Of a DNA stretch of 7,389 nucleotides, positions 1 to 6,223 are shown piece by piece. Position 1 is the stretch's first letter. Each line of letters opens with the position of its first letter. The translations under genes were made by a program, and so were the position numbers. A model generated the notes under the pieces. It did not search any database. It was not told the DNA's origin and was given only the letters and a program-made list of their open reading frames with translations. The DNA is from Gammaproteobacteria bacterium (GTDB lineage: Bacteria; Pseudomonadota; Gammaproteobacteria; Eutrophobiales; Eutrophobiaceae). The DNA is taken from positions 1-7,389 of the forward strand of contig QNEM01000098.1 of NCBI GenBank assembly GCA_003645215.1. Direction: 5' to 3'.

Positions 1-317
1 GATTCTTGCACCCCAGGGGTAGGCTTTGCACTTCCTGACGAATCCTAAGTGCCTACATCCATTTAGCGATTACAATTTCGACACTTCCACCAACAATGGC
101 GGTCGTATCGTGGAGGACACGACCGCAGGGATGGCGGAGGTACGATTACAAAGACTCCCATACGGAAGTAGGCGAAAGAGCGACCTTAGAATGATGTAGC
201 GTGTGCCTGAGACCATATGTATGAGAATGGCAAGGCTGGTACATTTGTTGTAAACTTCTGGCCGATTACACACTCTAAGACAGTACAATCCACCGGCCCA
301 GCAAAGTAACAGACTCA
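1..317. repeat. Intergenic region with diverged dispersed-repeat sequence, no convincing gene
   Basis: This stretch holds no ORF that looks like a protein. Positions 7-35, read on the minus strand, match 1425-1453 at 25 of 29 bases (core GGAAGTGC-AAGCCT-CCC-TGGGGT), so it belongs to the same dispersed family as the element before pip, in opposite orientation. Positions 129-142 match 1375-1388 at 13 of 14 bases in the same orientation. A perfect 8-bp inverted repeat (GCGGTCGT at 99-106, ACGACCGC at 119-126) has a 12-nt loop. The octamer CGATTACA occurs three times (67-74, 143-150, 263-270). It looks less AT-rich than the gene that follows. The region is probably repeat debris; a structured RNA in 142-317 is possible but unproven. 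No promoter was recognised for the downstream gene. Confidence 0.5.
99..126. repeat. Perfect 8-bp inverted repeat
   Basis: GCGGTCGT and its exact complement ACGACCGC are separated by 12 nt. It lies inside the repeat-like region and is immediately followed by a segment shared with the element upstream of pip, so it is more likely part of the repeat family's own fold than an operator for a neighbouring gene. Confidence 0.5.
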
Positions 318-326
318 ATGCACCTT

Positions 327-1271
327 ATGAAGAAATTAGTTAAATATCAAATCCTGGTTATATTTTTTACATTCTGTTTTTCCAGCACTACTTTTGCAGG
401 CTTTTTTAAGGAGGATAAGGATATTATCTGGAGATCTGGTCTTAATCAGTATATTAAATATGAGAAACAGGATACGACCAAATTTGGTGCTAATGATCAC
501 CCTGTTGAACTGGATCCAAAACAGATTGCTAATGCCTTGAATGCATTGGAATATACCATAAAAAAAATGCTTACCGGTGAAGTGCTGGAAGGAGTCTTCA
601 CGATTAGGCAGGTAAATTTACTGGCTAAACAATTTGCAAAAGGATTGATAGATGCACAGCCCGGGCAGGATATAATTTTTGTCATCGAGGGAACAAATCC
701 CAAACTGCTTATTCTTACAGATAAATATTTTTTGACTGGCCGCGCATTTTATAAAGAGGGCAAGCTGAATATTATCATTGCTGATTATAATCTGGTTCGT
801 AATGAGGCCTTCGAAAAAGTCTATGATCCATCCGGTAAGGCAGCATTGCCTTATACCTTTAACTTTGGCAGTCGATTAAAAAGCAGGAAGAGATTTAAAT
901 GGCTGCTGATGCCCGCTCCTGGTATTGAAAACAAGGTGGCACTCGGAAAATTTCGTCGTGACTGGTTTTTGCTTGACGTGCCACTTGCTTCGCAAGCCCT
1001 TCTTGCCAAAATAGCAGAGCTTAAGAACCCTACCTCAAGAAATGATCGGCAAATACAAATTGAGGCAGCAAAACTGGCTAAAGAAAGACGTCAAATGCGT
1101 GCTGAGATGGCGCGTATGCGTAAGGAAATGAAAGATATCAACTCAGGCGCCGGATCATCATCAAAAACTCCTGAGGAGAGAATCGTAACATTGGATCAAC
1201 TCTTGTCGAAGGATTTGATTACTCAGGAAGAGTACGATGTCAGGCGTGAAGAAATCCTTAATGATATTTAA
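327..1271 (+). CDS. Exported SHOCT-domain protein of unknown function
   Basis: I do not recognise a named family for the main body of this 314-residue protein. Residues 1-24 look like a signal peptide: a basic start (MKKLVK), a hydrophobic core (ILVIFFTFCF) and a likely cleavage after TTFA. There is no convincing lipobox. The middle part (about 25-236) has alternating hydrophobic strands such as QDIIFVIEG and KLNIIIADYN and no recognisable catalytic motif. Residues about 237-280 form a highly charged Lys/Arg/Glu helix, a possible coiled coil. The last 34 residues (281-314, with LDQLLSKDLITQEEYDVRREEIL) fit a SHOCT short C-terminal domain, usually linked to oligomerisation. An in-frame ATG at 318 would add three residues. 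I prefer 327 because it gives the classic signal-peptide start; neither has a clear ribosome-binding site. Export is inferred from the N-terminus only. Confidence 0.85.
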   Translation: MKKLVKYQILVIFFTFCFSSTTFAGFFKEDKDIIWRSGLNQYIKYEKQDTTKFGANDHPVELDPKQIANALNALEYTIKKMLTGEVLEGVFTIRQVNLLAKQFAKGLIDAQPGQDIIFVIEGTNPKLLILTDKYFLTGRAFYKEGKLNIIIADYNLVRNEAFEKVYDPSGKAALPYTFNFGSRLKSRKRFKWLLMPAPGIENKVALGKFRRDWFLLDVPLASQALLAKIAELKNPTSRNDRQIQIEAAKLAKERRQMRAEMARMRKEMKDINSGAGSSSKTPEERIVTLDQLLSKDLITQEEYDVRREEILNDI

Positions 1272-1317
1272 TCGTGTCATCATTGAGCAGGCCATGTTTG
1301 TCTCGAAAAGTTTCTCC

Positions 1318-1484
1318 TGTCATTCCGAACCTGACAAGGTGACGACTACATGGATGTAGTCGGTACGACCCCATGGATGGGGGAGGTAAAATTGCGCCTG
1401 GAGCAGAAATCGAGAACCGCGTCTGGAAGTGCGAAGCCTGCCCTTGGGGTACAGCGGTCGAGGAATCTTGTATTTTAATGAAAC
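1318..1484 (+). repeat. Dispersed repeat element upstream of pip (long form)
   Basis: It begins TGTCATTCCGAA (1318-1329) and carries GAGGAATCTTGT at 1460-1471. The same two blocks, in the same order and orientation, start and sit inside the element at 2478. Similarity continues weakly through the T-rich stretch to ATGAAA at about 1484. The interior contains two quasi-palindromes built on ATGGAT: a 9-bp perfect inverted repeat at 1343-1362 with a GG centre, and CCCCATGGATGGGG at 1369-1382. The segment 1425-1453 recurs inverted at 7-35. Unlike the downstream copy it lacks the closing half with the complementary terminal sequence, so it may be truncated. It fills most of the gap between the SHOCT gene and pip. 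Confidence 0.65.
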
Positions 1485-1502
1485 CCATGCCTGAATTTCT
1501 TG

Positions 1503-2492
1503 ATGCGCACTCTTTACCCTGAACTAGAGCCTTTTTTCAAAGATACGCTCGAATCAAAAGATGGACATTCCATCTATTTTGAACAATCTGGAAATAAAAC
1601 AGGGCTACCTGTTATTTTTCTGCATGGCGGTCCGGGTTCTGGATGTAATGAAAATCATCGTCGCTATTTCAATCCTGACATATACAGAATAATTATTTTT
1701 GATCAACGGGGTTGTAATCGCTCTAAACCTAATGGTTGTGTTGAAAATAATTCTACACAGGATCTTCTCGAAGATGTTGAGTCGATTCGTACCAGACTGA
1801 ATATTGAAAAGCTGGTTTTATTTGGTGGCTCATGGGGCGCGACACTGGCCTTGCTCTATGCAGAACAATACCCGCAACATGTGTCTGGCATTATCTTGCG
1901 CGGTACATTTCTGGCTCGGCAATGTGATTTTGAATGGTTCGCCCATGACGGTGTCAGCCGAATCTTTCCTGATTATTGGCAGGAATATCTTGCCAATTTT
2001 GATGAGGATGAGATGCATGAACGTTTAAGAGTATTGCACAGTCGTGTTTTTTCTGACAAAAAAGAAATTCAACTGGAAGCTGCTAAAGCATGGTCCTTAT
2101 GGGCCGGCAGGGTGGTGACACATAACCTGGGGTTGCAAGAAGAATATGCGCTTGAAGAAGGAAATGATGAGAAGCTCATCAATGAAGTAAAAATAGAAAT
2201 GCACTATGCCAGGAACAGGTATTTCATAGAAGATAATCAAATACTGGATAATATCTCAACAATACCTGATGTGCCTGTAACTGTAATACATGGTCGTAAA
2301 GATCTGACCTGTCTTCCGGAATCATCCTGGTCAGTACATCAAGCTCTTGTTAAGTCAGAAATGGCAAAGCTGGTAAACTCGAATCTTCATATTGTTGCAA
2401 ATGCTGGCCATCTGGCAAGTGAGCCTGCAATGATTGATGCATTAATAACTGCAACAGATCAAATGGCAGATACTTGCTGTCATTCCGAATAA
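1503..2492 (+). CDS. pip: Proline iminopeptidase (alpha/beta hydrolase, peptidase family S33)
   Basis: Pip removes N-terminal proline from peptides (EC 3.4.11.5) in the cytoplasm. The 329-residue protein starts MRTLYPELEPFF, as the family typically does. It has the oxyanion-hole motif HGGPGSG (residues 41-47), DQRGCNRS (67-74) and the nucleophile elbow GGSWG with Ser110. The likely remaining triad residues are Asp267 in HGRKD and His303 in NAGH. The helical cap lies between, around 130-240. A glycine usual in DQRG-GRS is Asn here, probably neutral. The start is ATG 1503; the TTG directly before it is a weaker choice, and an in-frame stop lies a few codons upstream. No strong ribosome-binding site is visible. 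The last codons (CHSE plus stop) are written by the left terminus of the repeat at 2478, so the native C-terminus may have been replaced. Confidence 0.95.
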   Translation: MRTLYPELEPFFKDTLESKDGHSIYFEQSGNKTGLPVIFLHGGPGSGCNENHRRYFNPDIYRIIIFDQRGCNRSKPNGCVENNSTQDLLEDVESIRTRLNIEKLVLFGGSWGATLALLYAEQYPQHVSGIILRGTFLARQCDFEWFAHDGVSRIFPDYWQEYLANFDEDEMHERLRVLHSRVFSDKKEIQLEAAKAWSLWAGRVVTHNLGLQEEYALEEGNDEKLINEVKIEMHYARNRYFIEDNQILDNISTIPDVPVTVIHGRKDLTCLPESSWSVHQALVKSEMAKLVNSNLHIVANAGHLASEPAMIDALITATDQMADTCCHSE

Positions 2493-2580
2493 ATATTCTT
2501 ATTCTCATTCAGAAAATAAACATGAGGAATCTTGTTTTTAAAAATGAAAGATCCCTCACCCTGCGGGATTCGGGATGACA
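2478..2580. repeat. Palindromic repeat element between pip and folP
   Basis: The ends TGTCATTCCGAA (2478-2489) and TTCGGGATGACA (2569-2580) are complementary at 11 of 12 positions. Nested inside, GAGGAATCTT (2524-2533) pairs with AAGATCCCTC (2548-2557) at 9 of 10 positions around a T/A-rich loop, and ATCCC can also pair with GGGAT at 2566-2570. The transcript could therefore form a long imperfect hairpin. Short intergenic palindromes with ends of this kind (GTCATTC near the left end, a GATC/GAATC inner part) are familiar from many bacterial genomes, often as non-autonomous miniature elements. It overlaps the last 15 bp of pip and might end pip transcription, though no clean U-run follows. Confidence 0.7.
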
Positions 2581-2636
2581 AAGGGATGTGCGGGTTCACA
2601 ATGGCAGAGCGAATATGGTTTGAAATGACGAAGGGA
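2575..2636 (+). repeat. Imperfect direct repeat, 50-bp spacing, before folP
   Basis: ATGACAAAGGGA (2575-2586) recurs as ATGACGAAGGGA (2625-2636), 11 of 12 identical and 50 bp apart. The second copy supplies the GGGAG that serves as the likely ribosome-binding site of folP. It may mark a partial second repeat end extending the palindromic element to folP. Confidence 0.45.
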
Positions 2637-2649
2637 GTAAAACAATAAA

Positions 2650-3471
2650 ATGACTTTTCCCTACAAAGATAGCCCATTAATCATGGGTATATTAAATGTA
2701 ACTCCGGATAGTTTTTCTGATGGTGGTCAATTTGATAAAACCCAACCTGCTGTAAAACATGCGCTTGATATGATGTATGAAGGTGCTGATATTATTGATG
2801 TTGGCGGTGAGTCTACCAGACCGGGTTCAGAGCGTATTAATGCAGATGAACAAATTGTGCGTGTTGCAGAGGCCATAAAATCAATCAGGGAGATTGCCCT
2901 TGAAGAAGTAGAAATAAGTATTGATACAACCCTGTCAGAAGTTGCCGAAGCGGCGATTGTTGCCGGGGCATCGATCATTAATGACGTTACAGCCGGGACA
3001 GATGATCCACAGATACTTGAATTAGCAGCAGATAAAAATGTACCAGTGATATTAATGCATATGCAGGGCAACCCTCAAACAATGCAGAGTAATCCTGTCT
3101 ATGATGATGTGGTGGAAGATATCCGTGCTTATTTACTGGAAAGGGTAGAGGCGGCTATTGCCGCAGGTGTAAAACAGGAAAACATCGCGATAGATCCTGG
3201 TATCGGCTTTGGTAAGACACAGGATCACAATATGCAATTAATCTCTAATCTTGGGCGTTTTGTTGATACCGGTCTACCAGTACTGCTTGGCACCAGCAGG
3301 AAACGTTTTATGGGTGCGATTTGTGAGGGAGCAGAATCTCATGAGCTGGTCGGTGCAACATGTGCAACAACAGTTACAGGTGTTAATGCAGGCGTACAGA
3401 TGTTCAGGGTGCATGATGTACGGCCTAATCGTCAGGCTGCCGATGTTGCATATGCCCTTTTAAATCAATAA
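2650..3471 (+). CDS. folP: Dihydropteroate synthase
   Basis: FolP (EC 2.5.1.15) joins 7,8-dihydropterin pyrophosphate and p-aminobenzoate to make dihydropteroate in folate synthesis, and is the sulfonamide target. The 273-residue protein is near the usual length (about 270-285) and complete. Recognisable motifs in order are MGILNVTPDSFSDGG (residues 12-26, pterin and diphosphate region), GADIIDVGGESTRPG, SIDT, IINDVTAG, the MHMQGNP loop, IAIDPGIGFGKT and GTSRKRFMG near the C-terminus, then ATCATTVTGVNAGVQMFRVHDV. GGGAG at 2633-2637 lies 12 nt before the ATG, a slightly long spacing. In many gammaproteobacteria folP sits between ftsH and glmM. Here it is alone, flanked by a repeat element and a toxin-antitoxin locus, which suggests rearrangement. 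No terminator is visible after it. Confidence 0.97.
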   Translation: MTFPYKDSPLIMGILNVTPDSFSDGGQFDKTQPAVKHALDMMYEGADIIDVGGESTRPGSERINADEQIVRVAEAIKSIREIALEEVEISIDTTLSEVAEAAIVAGASIINDVTAGTDDPQILELAADKNVPVILMHMQGNPQTMQSNPVYDDVVEDIRAYLLERVEAAIAAGVKQENIAIDPGIGFGKTQDHNMQLISNLGRFVDTGLPVLLGTSRKRFMGAICEGAESHELVGATCATTVTGVNAGVQMFRVHDVRPNRQAADVAYALLNQ

Positions 3472-3485
3472 GTAAGCTATCATTC

Positions 3486-3542
3486 TTGCCCAATCTATAT
3501 AAATCAACTACACTTAATTACATCTACTTACAATGTAATTAA
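3486..3542 (+). promoter_or_regulatory. Promoter and inverted-repeat operator of the toxin-antitoxin locus
   Basis: A perfect 10-bp inverted repeat, TTAATTACAT (3514-3523) and ATGTAATTAA (3533-3542), with a 9-nt spacer ends only 7 nt before the antitoxin ATG. A candidate sigma-70 promoter overlaps its left edge: TTGCCC (3486-3491), a 17-nt gap and TACACT (3509-3514), so transcription would start inside the operator. Ribbon-helix-helix antitoxins commonly bind such palindromes to repress their own operon; that this one does is inferred. The palindrome is directly visible and the promoter is weaker evidence. Confidence 0.6.
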
Positions 3543-3549
3543 TTTAACC

Positions 3550-3771
3550 ATGACACAAATTACTGCCAGATTACCCGATGAACTGATGCAATCACTTGAT
3601 GATGTGGTGCTTGAGAGTGGGCGTCCTAGATCTGAACTGATTCGTAGAGCAATAGAGGCTTATGTGGAAGATTACAAGGATCTGTCTTTGGCATTGGAAC
3701 GGCTTCGAGATCCATCTGATCCTGTTCTAGATTGGGAAGATGTAAAGCGTGAATTACTCGCTGAAAATTAA
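3550..3771 (+). CDS. Ribbon-helix-helix antitoxin, CopG/RelB-like
   Basis: This 73-residue acidic protein begins with the short beta strand and two helices of a ribbon-helix-helix DNA-binding fold (ITARLPDELMQSLDDVV, then SGRPRSELIRRAIEAYVEDY). The tail (RLRDPSDPVLDWEDVKRELLAEN) resembles the toxin-wrapping region of RelB-type antitoxins, including the D-P-x-D and W-E-x-V-K pattern. It would bind and neutralise the RelE/ParE partner and repress the operon through the palindrome just upstream. The reading frame is intact although the partner toxin is broken. No Shine-Dalgarno sequence is visible because the operator fills that position. Its end overlaps the toxin start by 23 nt, as is usual for such pairs. 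Confidence 0.88.
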   Translation: MTQITARLPDELMQSLDDVVLESGRPRSELIRRAIEAYVEDYKDLSLALERLRDPSDPVLDWEDVKRELLAEN

Positions 3772-4005
3772 ATCCAGCGCAAGAAAATCTCTTTTAAGAA
3801 TTGATAAAAAAATTGAATTCGATTAATTAAAGTGATCGATGAGCTTCTATCGCAACCGTATAAAGGAACACAGTTAAAAGGTGATTTGACCGGATTAAGA
3901 AGGTTTCGAGTCGGTCAGTATAGGATCATTTATGAAATACAAAAAGATGAACTAATTATTCTTGTAGTAAGAATAGGTCATCGCAAAGAAATATACCGAG
4001 ACTAG
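3749..4005 (+). pseudogene. RelE/ParE-family toxin, split by a one-base frameshift
   Basis: A GTG start at 3749 is preceded by GGGAAGA (3734-3740) at an 8-nt spacing and begins 23 nt inside the antitoxin gene. It reads MNYSLKIKSSARKSLLRIDK and then stops at TAA 3824-3826 after 25 codons. The adjoining frame picks up at 3820 with RLIKVIDELLSQPYKG, continues through GDLTGLRRFRVGQYRIIYEI and ends RIGHRKEIYRD at TAG 4003-4005. Together these cover a typical toxin: N-terminal strand and helices, the RVGxYRxIYEI core strands, and the C-terminal H-R-K-x-I-Y segment. Adding one base between about 3817 and 3823 would restore an 85-residue protein, the normal family size. The product is therefore presumably inactive. 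A GTG at 3832 could start a 57-residue remnant but has no ribosome-binding site. A sequencing error is the alternative explanation. Confidence 0.85.
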
Positions 4006-4014
4006 TGTCCGAAA

Positions 4015-5184
4015 TTATTTAACCAGTTCAGATTCACTTTCGCCCTTGATTATCTTCCTGGAATTTTTCATATTCCTGAACAGGATAGGTCTTTCCTCAA
4101 GTTCAGGTGTGCCGGCAATTTTTCCGATACCTTCTACGGTATCAACCAGTTCCTGGTGATGAGGTGATTTACTACATACCGGATCAGCATTGGTTGCATC
4201 ACCTGTGAGCATAAAGGCCTGGCATCGACAGCCACCTAGATCTTTTTCCTTTTCAGGACAGGTCCTGCAAGGTTCTTTCATCCAGTCCAGTCCACGAAAT
4301 TTATTAAAGTCAGGTGAATCATTCCATATCCAGTCAATACTGTGATCCTGTACGCTAGGTAACTCCAGTCCAGGCAACTGTCGAGCAGCATGACATGGCA
4401 GGGCAAGGCCATCAGGTGTGATGGTCAGGAAAATTGCCCCCCATCCATCCATGCATTTTTTAGGTCTGTCTTCGAAATAATCAGGAATGACATAGAAGAT
4501 CTTCATTTTGCCTTTTAATTTTTCCTGAAATTCTTTTGTCACTATTTCAGCATTGGCTAATTGTTCCCGAGTTGGAATGAGGTACTCTTTGTTGTGAAAG
4601 GCCCAGCCATAATATTGTGTCGTTGCCAGCTCTACGTAGTCCGCATCAAGTGATACGGCAAGGTCGAGAATTTCTCTAACATAGGGTTCATTCTGACGAT
4701 GCAGAACAAAACACAGCACCATCGGATAACCATGTTTTTTAACGGCTCGAGCCATTTCCAGTTTGTGTTCGAAGGCATCCGTTCCCGCGATAAAATTATT
4801 CAGATCAGCGCTACTGGCCTGGAAACTAACCTGTATATGATCAAGGCCTGCTTCCTTGAATCCCTTGACTCTTTTTTCATCCATGCCAATACCTGAGGTT
4901 ATCAGGTTTGTGTAGAAGCCAAGTTGTCTAGCTTCAGCGATTAATTCTTCTAGATCGGGACGCGTTAATGGTTCCCCACCGGAGAAACCCAACTGTACAG
5001 CGCCCATTTTGCGCGCTTCGCGCATGACCCGTATCCAGTCTTCGGTACTGAGTTCTTTTTTATAGTTTGCCATTTCTACTGGGTTCGAGCAGTAGGGACA
5101 CTGAAGTGGACAGGCATAAGTAAGCTCTGCCAACAACCAAAGTGGTGGATTGACCTTATTTGTACTTGACCCATCCGTTTTCAT
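4015..5184 (-). CDS. pqqE: PqqA peptide cyclase, radical-SAM/SPASM enzyme PqqE
   Basis: PqqE (EC 1.21.98.4) forms the carbon-carbon bond between the Glu and Tyr side chains of the PqqA peptide, the first committed step of PQQ synthesis, with PqqD as peptide chaperone. The 389-residue protein has the radical-SAM cluster motif CPLQCPYC (Cys25, Cys29, Cys32) and GGEP (69-72) for SAM binding. A C-terminal SPASM region follows with Cys244, Cys264, Cys306, Cys309, Cys319, Cys321 and Cys337, enough for two auxiliary Fe-S clusters. Asp315 precedes GGCRC; an Asp in this region is reported as an unusual cluster ligand in PqqE. I chose ATG 5184 over the TTG at 5190 because GGAGG ends 6 nt before it. The start lies 29 nt inside pqqD, suggesting translational coupling. 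Its stop is 9 bp from the convergent toxin remnant. Confidence 0.97.
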   Translation of the reverse strand: MKTDGSSTNKVNPPLWLLAELTYACPLQCPYCSNPVEMANYKKELSTEDWIRVMREARKMGAVQLGFSGGEPLTRPDLEELIAEARQLGFYTNLITSGIGMDEKRVKGFKEAGLDHIQVSFQASSADLNNFIAGTDAFEHKLEMARAVKKHGYPMVLCFVLHRQNEPYVREILDLAVSLDADYVELATTQYYGWAFHNKEYLIPTREQLANAEIVTKEFQEKLKGKMKIFYVIPDYFEDRPKKCMDGWGAIFLTITPDGLALPCHAARQLPGLELPSVQDHSIDWIWNDSPDFNKFRGLDWMKEPCRTCPEKEKDLGGCRCQAFMLTGDATNADPVCSKSPHHQELVDTVEGIGKIAGTPELEERPILFRNMKNSRKIIKGESESELVK

Positions 5185-5449
5185 GAGCAACCTCCAGGAA
5201 TTTAATTACATCATTATCAACTTGAGCGTCGGGGTACTGTTGGTTCAATAATTTAATTATTGTACCAACATCATTCTTTCCGTCGCATAATTTCAGAATC
5301 TCGGCAGAGCTGTCCCCCAGCTTTACCATGCCTTCCGGATACATGATTACGTGGCAATCCTGTACTTCTTCCCATTGAAACCTGTGCGTGGAAGCTACTT
5401 CCGGGACAACTTCAAGTGTCAATTTCTCATTTACGTCATCATTCAGCAT
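5156..5449 (-). CDS. pqqD: PQQ biosynthesis peptide chaperone PqqD
   Basis: PqqD is a small winged-helix-like protein (a RiPP recognition element) that binds the PqqA precursor and delivers it to PqqE. At 97 residues it has normal family size. Recognisable features are the FQWEEVQDCHVIMYPEGMVKLGDSSAEILKLCDG core, where the strand pair is followed by the conserved L-x-x-S-A-x-x-I-L helix, and the C-terminal helix VIKFLEVAHENGWV. The start is ATG 5449, with AAGG ending 7 nt upstream. It begins 17 nt after the pqqC stop, and its 3' end overlaps the start of pqqE. The genes are separate here; some organisms carry a PqqCD fusion. Confidence 0.95.
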   Translation of the reverse strand: MLNDDVNEKLTLEVVPEVASTHRFQWEEVQDCHVIMYPEGMVKLGDSSAEILKLCDGKNDVGTIIKLLNQQYPDAQVDNDVIKFLEVAHENGWVKYK

Positions 5450-5466
5450 CTTGTTACCTTACTCAG

Positions 5467-6204
5467 TCAACAATTATGGTAGGGTGGTTTTTTCTCGATA
5501 TAGGCCATCCACATACAATCAAGCATGGTCCAGAGAATATCCAGTTTAAATTGTAGAATGCCCAGCATCCTCTCCTGATCTTCCCGGGTTTTATAATAAT
5601 CAAGCGTAATATCGAGCCCGTGCTGAACATCACGTCTGGCTTCGGTAAGGCGTTTGCGAAAATAAATATAACCTTTCTCGTCAATCCATGGATAGACTTC
5701 CGGCCAGTTATCCAGGCGTTTCTGATGAATCTTTGGTGCAAACAGTTCTGTGAGTGAAGAACTTGCTGCTTCTTCCCATGGTGCCCTGCGAGCAAAATTC
5801 AGATAGGCATCTATGGCGAAACGTACTCCGGGAAGTACATGTTCATAGGAGATCAGTTCTTCTCTTGTCAGACCAACGGCTTCGCCCAGTTGCAACCAGG
5901 CTTCGATACCACCTTCTTCACCTTCTTCACCATCATGGTCGATGATTCTTTGTACCCATTTACGTCTTGCATCTCTATCAGGACAATTTGCCATGATGGC
6001 CGCATCTTTAATGGGGATGGTTGTTTGATAATAAAAGCGATTGGCAACCCAGCCTTGTATTGCAGGTTTATCAAGTTTTCCGGTATTCATCAGAATATGG
6101 AATTCATGATTAATATGATAATACTTTTCCTTATCGCGAAGCTTTTGTTCAAATTCTTCGCGTGTCCATGGTTGCAGTTCAGAAATGTTCTTTTCAGCAC
6201 TCAT
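5467..6204 (-). CDS. pqqC: Pyrroloquinoline-quinone synthase PqqC
   Basis: PqqC (EC 1.3.3.11) is a cofactor-free oxidase that performs the final ring closure and eight-electron oxidation of the intermediate AHQQ to PQQ, using O2. The 245-residue protein has the usual length for a stand-alone PqqC and the all-helical, haem-oxygenase-like fold is expected. Conserved stretches include YYHINHEFH (28-36), GWVANRFYYQTTIPIKDAAI, the acidic IDHDGEEGEEGG, FAIDAYLNFAR and the C-terminal LDILWTMLDCMWMAY. The His, Arg and Tyr residues expected for the active site appear to be kept, but I could not align them exactly. ATG 6204 has GAGGA 9 nt upstream. The gene begins 19 nt after the pqqB stop. Oxygen use implies an aerobic or microaerobic host. 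Confidence 0.97.
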   Translation of the reverse strand: MSAEKNISELQPWTREEFEQKLRDKEKYYHINHEFHILMNTGKLDKPAIQGWVANRFYYQTTIPIKDAAIMANCPDRDARRKWVQRIIDHDGEEGEEGGIEAWLQLGEAVGLTREELISYEHVLPGVRFAIDAYLNFARRAPWEEAASSSLTELFAPKIHQKRLDNWPEVYPWIDEKGYIYFRKRLTEARRDVQHGLDITLDYYKTREDQERMLGILQFKLDILWTMLDCMWMAYIEKKPPYHNC

Positions 6205-6223
6205 TCAGTAATTTCCTCAAAAC

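Noticed and set aside
70..318. Minus-strand 82-codon open frame
   Set aside because: Its translation is Leu/Arg/Cys-rich without domain-like pattern, it lies across repeat sequence with an inverted repeat, and it has no ribosome-binding site.
1258..1488. Minus-strand 76-codon open frame between the SHOCT gene and pip
   Set aside because: It covers the repeat element exactly and its openness is explained by the repeat; no protein features.
2480..2677. Minus-strand 65-codon open frame over the palindromic element
   Set aside because: It overlaps the start of folP and consists largely of repeat sequence.
3472..3513. Terminator after folP
   Set aside because: No stem followed by a T-run is visible; the palindrome further on fits an operator better.
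3800..3830. Programmed -1 frameshift joining the two toxin halves, using the run of seven A at 3806-3812
   Set aside because: After slipping at the A run the -1 frame meets TGA at 3814-3816, and no slippery heptamer lies between there and 3823, so a true mutation or sequencing error is more likely.
4003..4017. Bidirectional terminator between the toxin remnant and pqqE
   Set aside because: Only 9 bp separate the stop codons and no stem of useful length exists; the ACTAGT palindrome is too short.
5463..5795. Alternative minus-strand 110-codon frame inside pqqC
   Set aside because: It is a shadow of pqqC in another frame with no ribosome-binding site or family resemblance.
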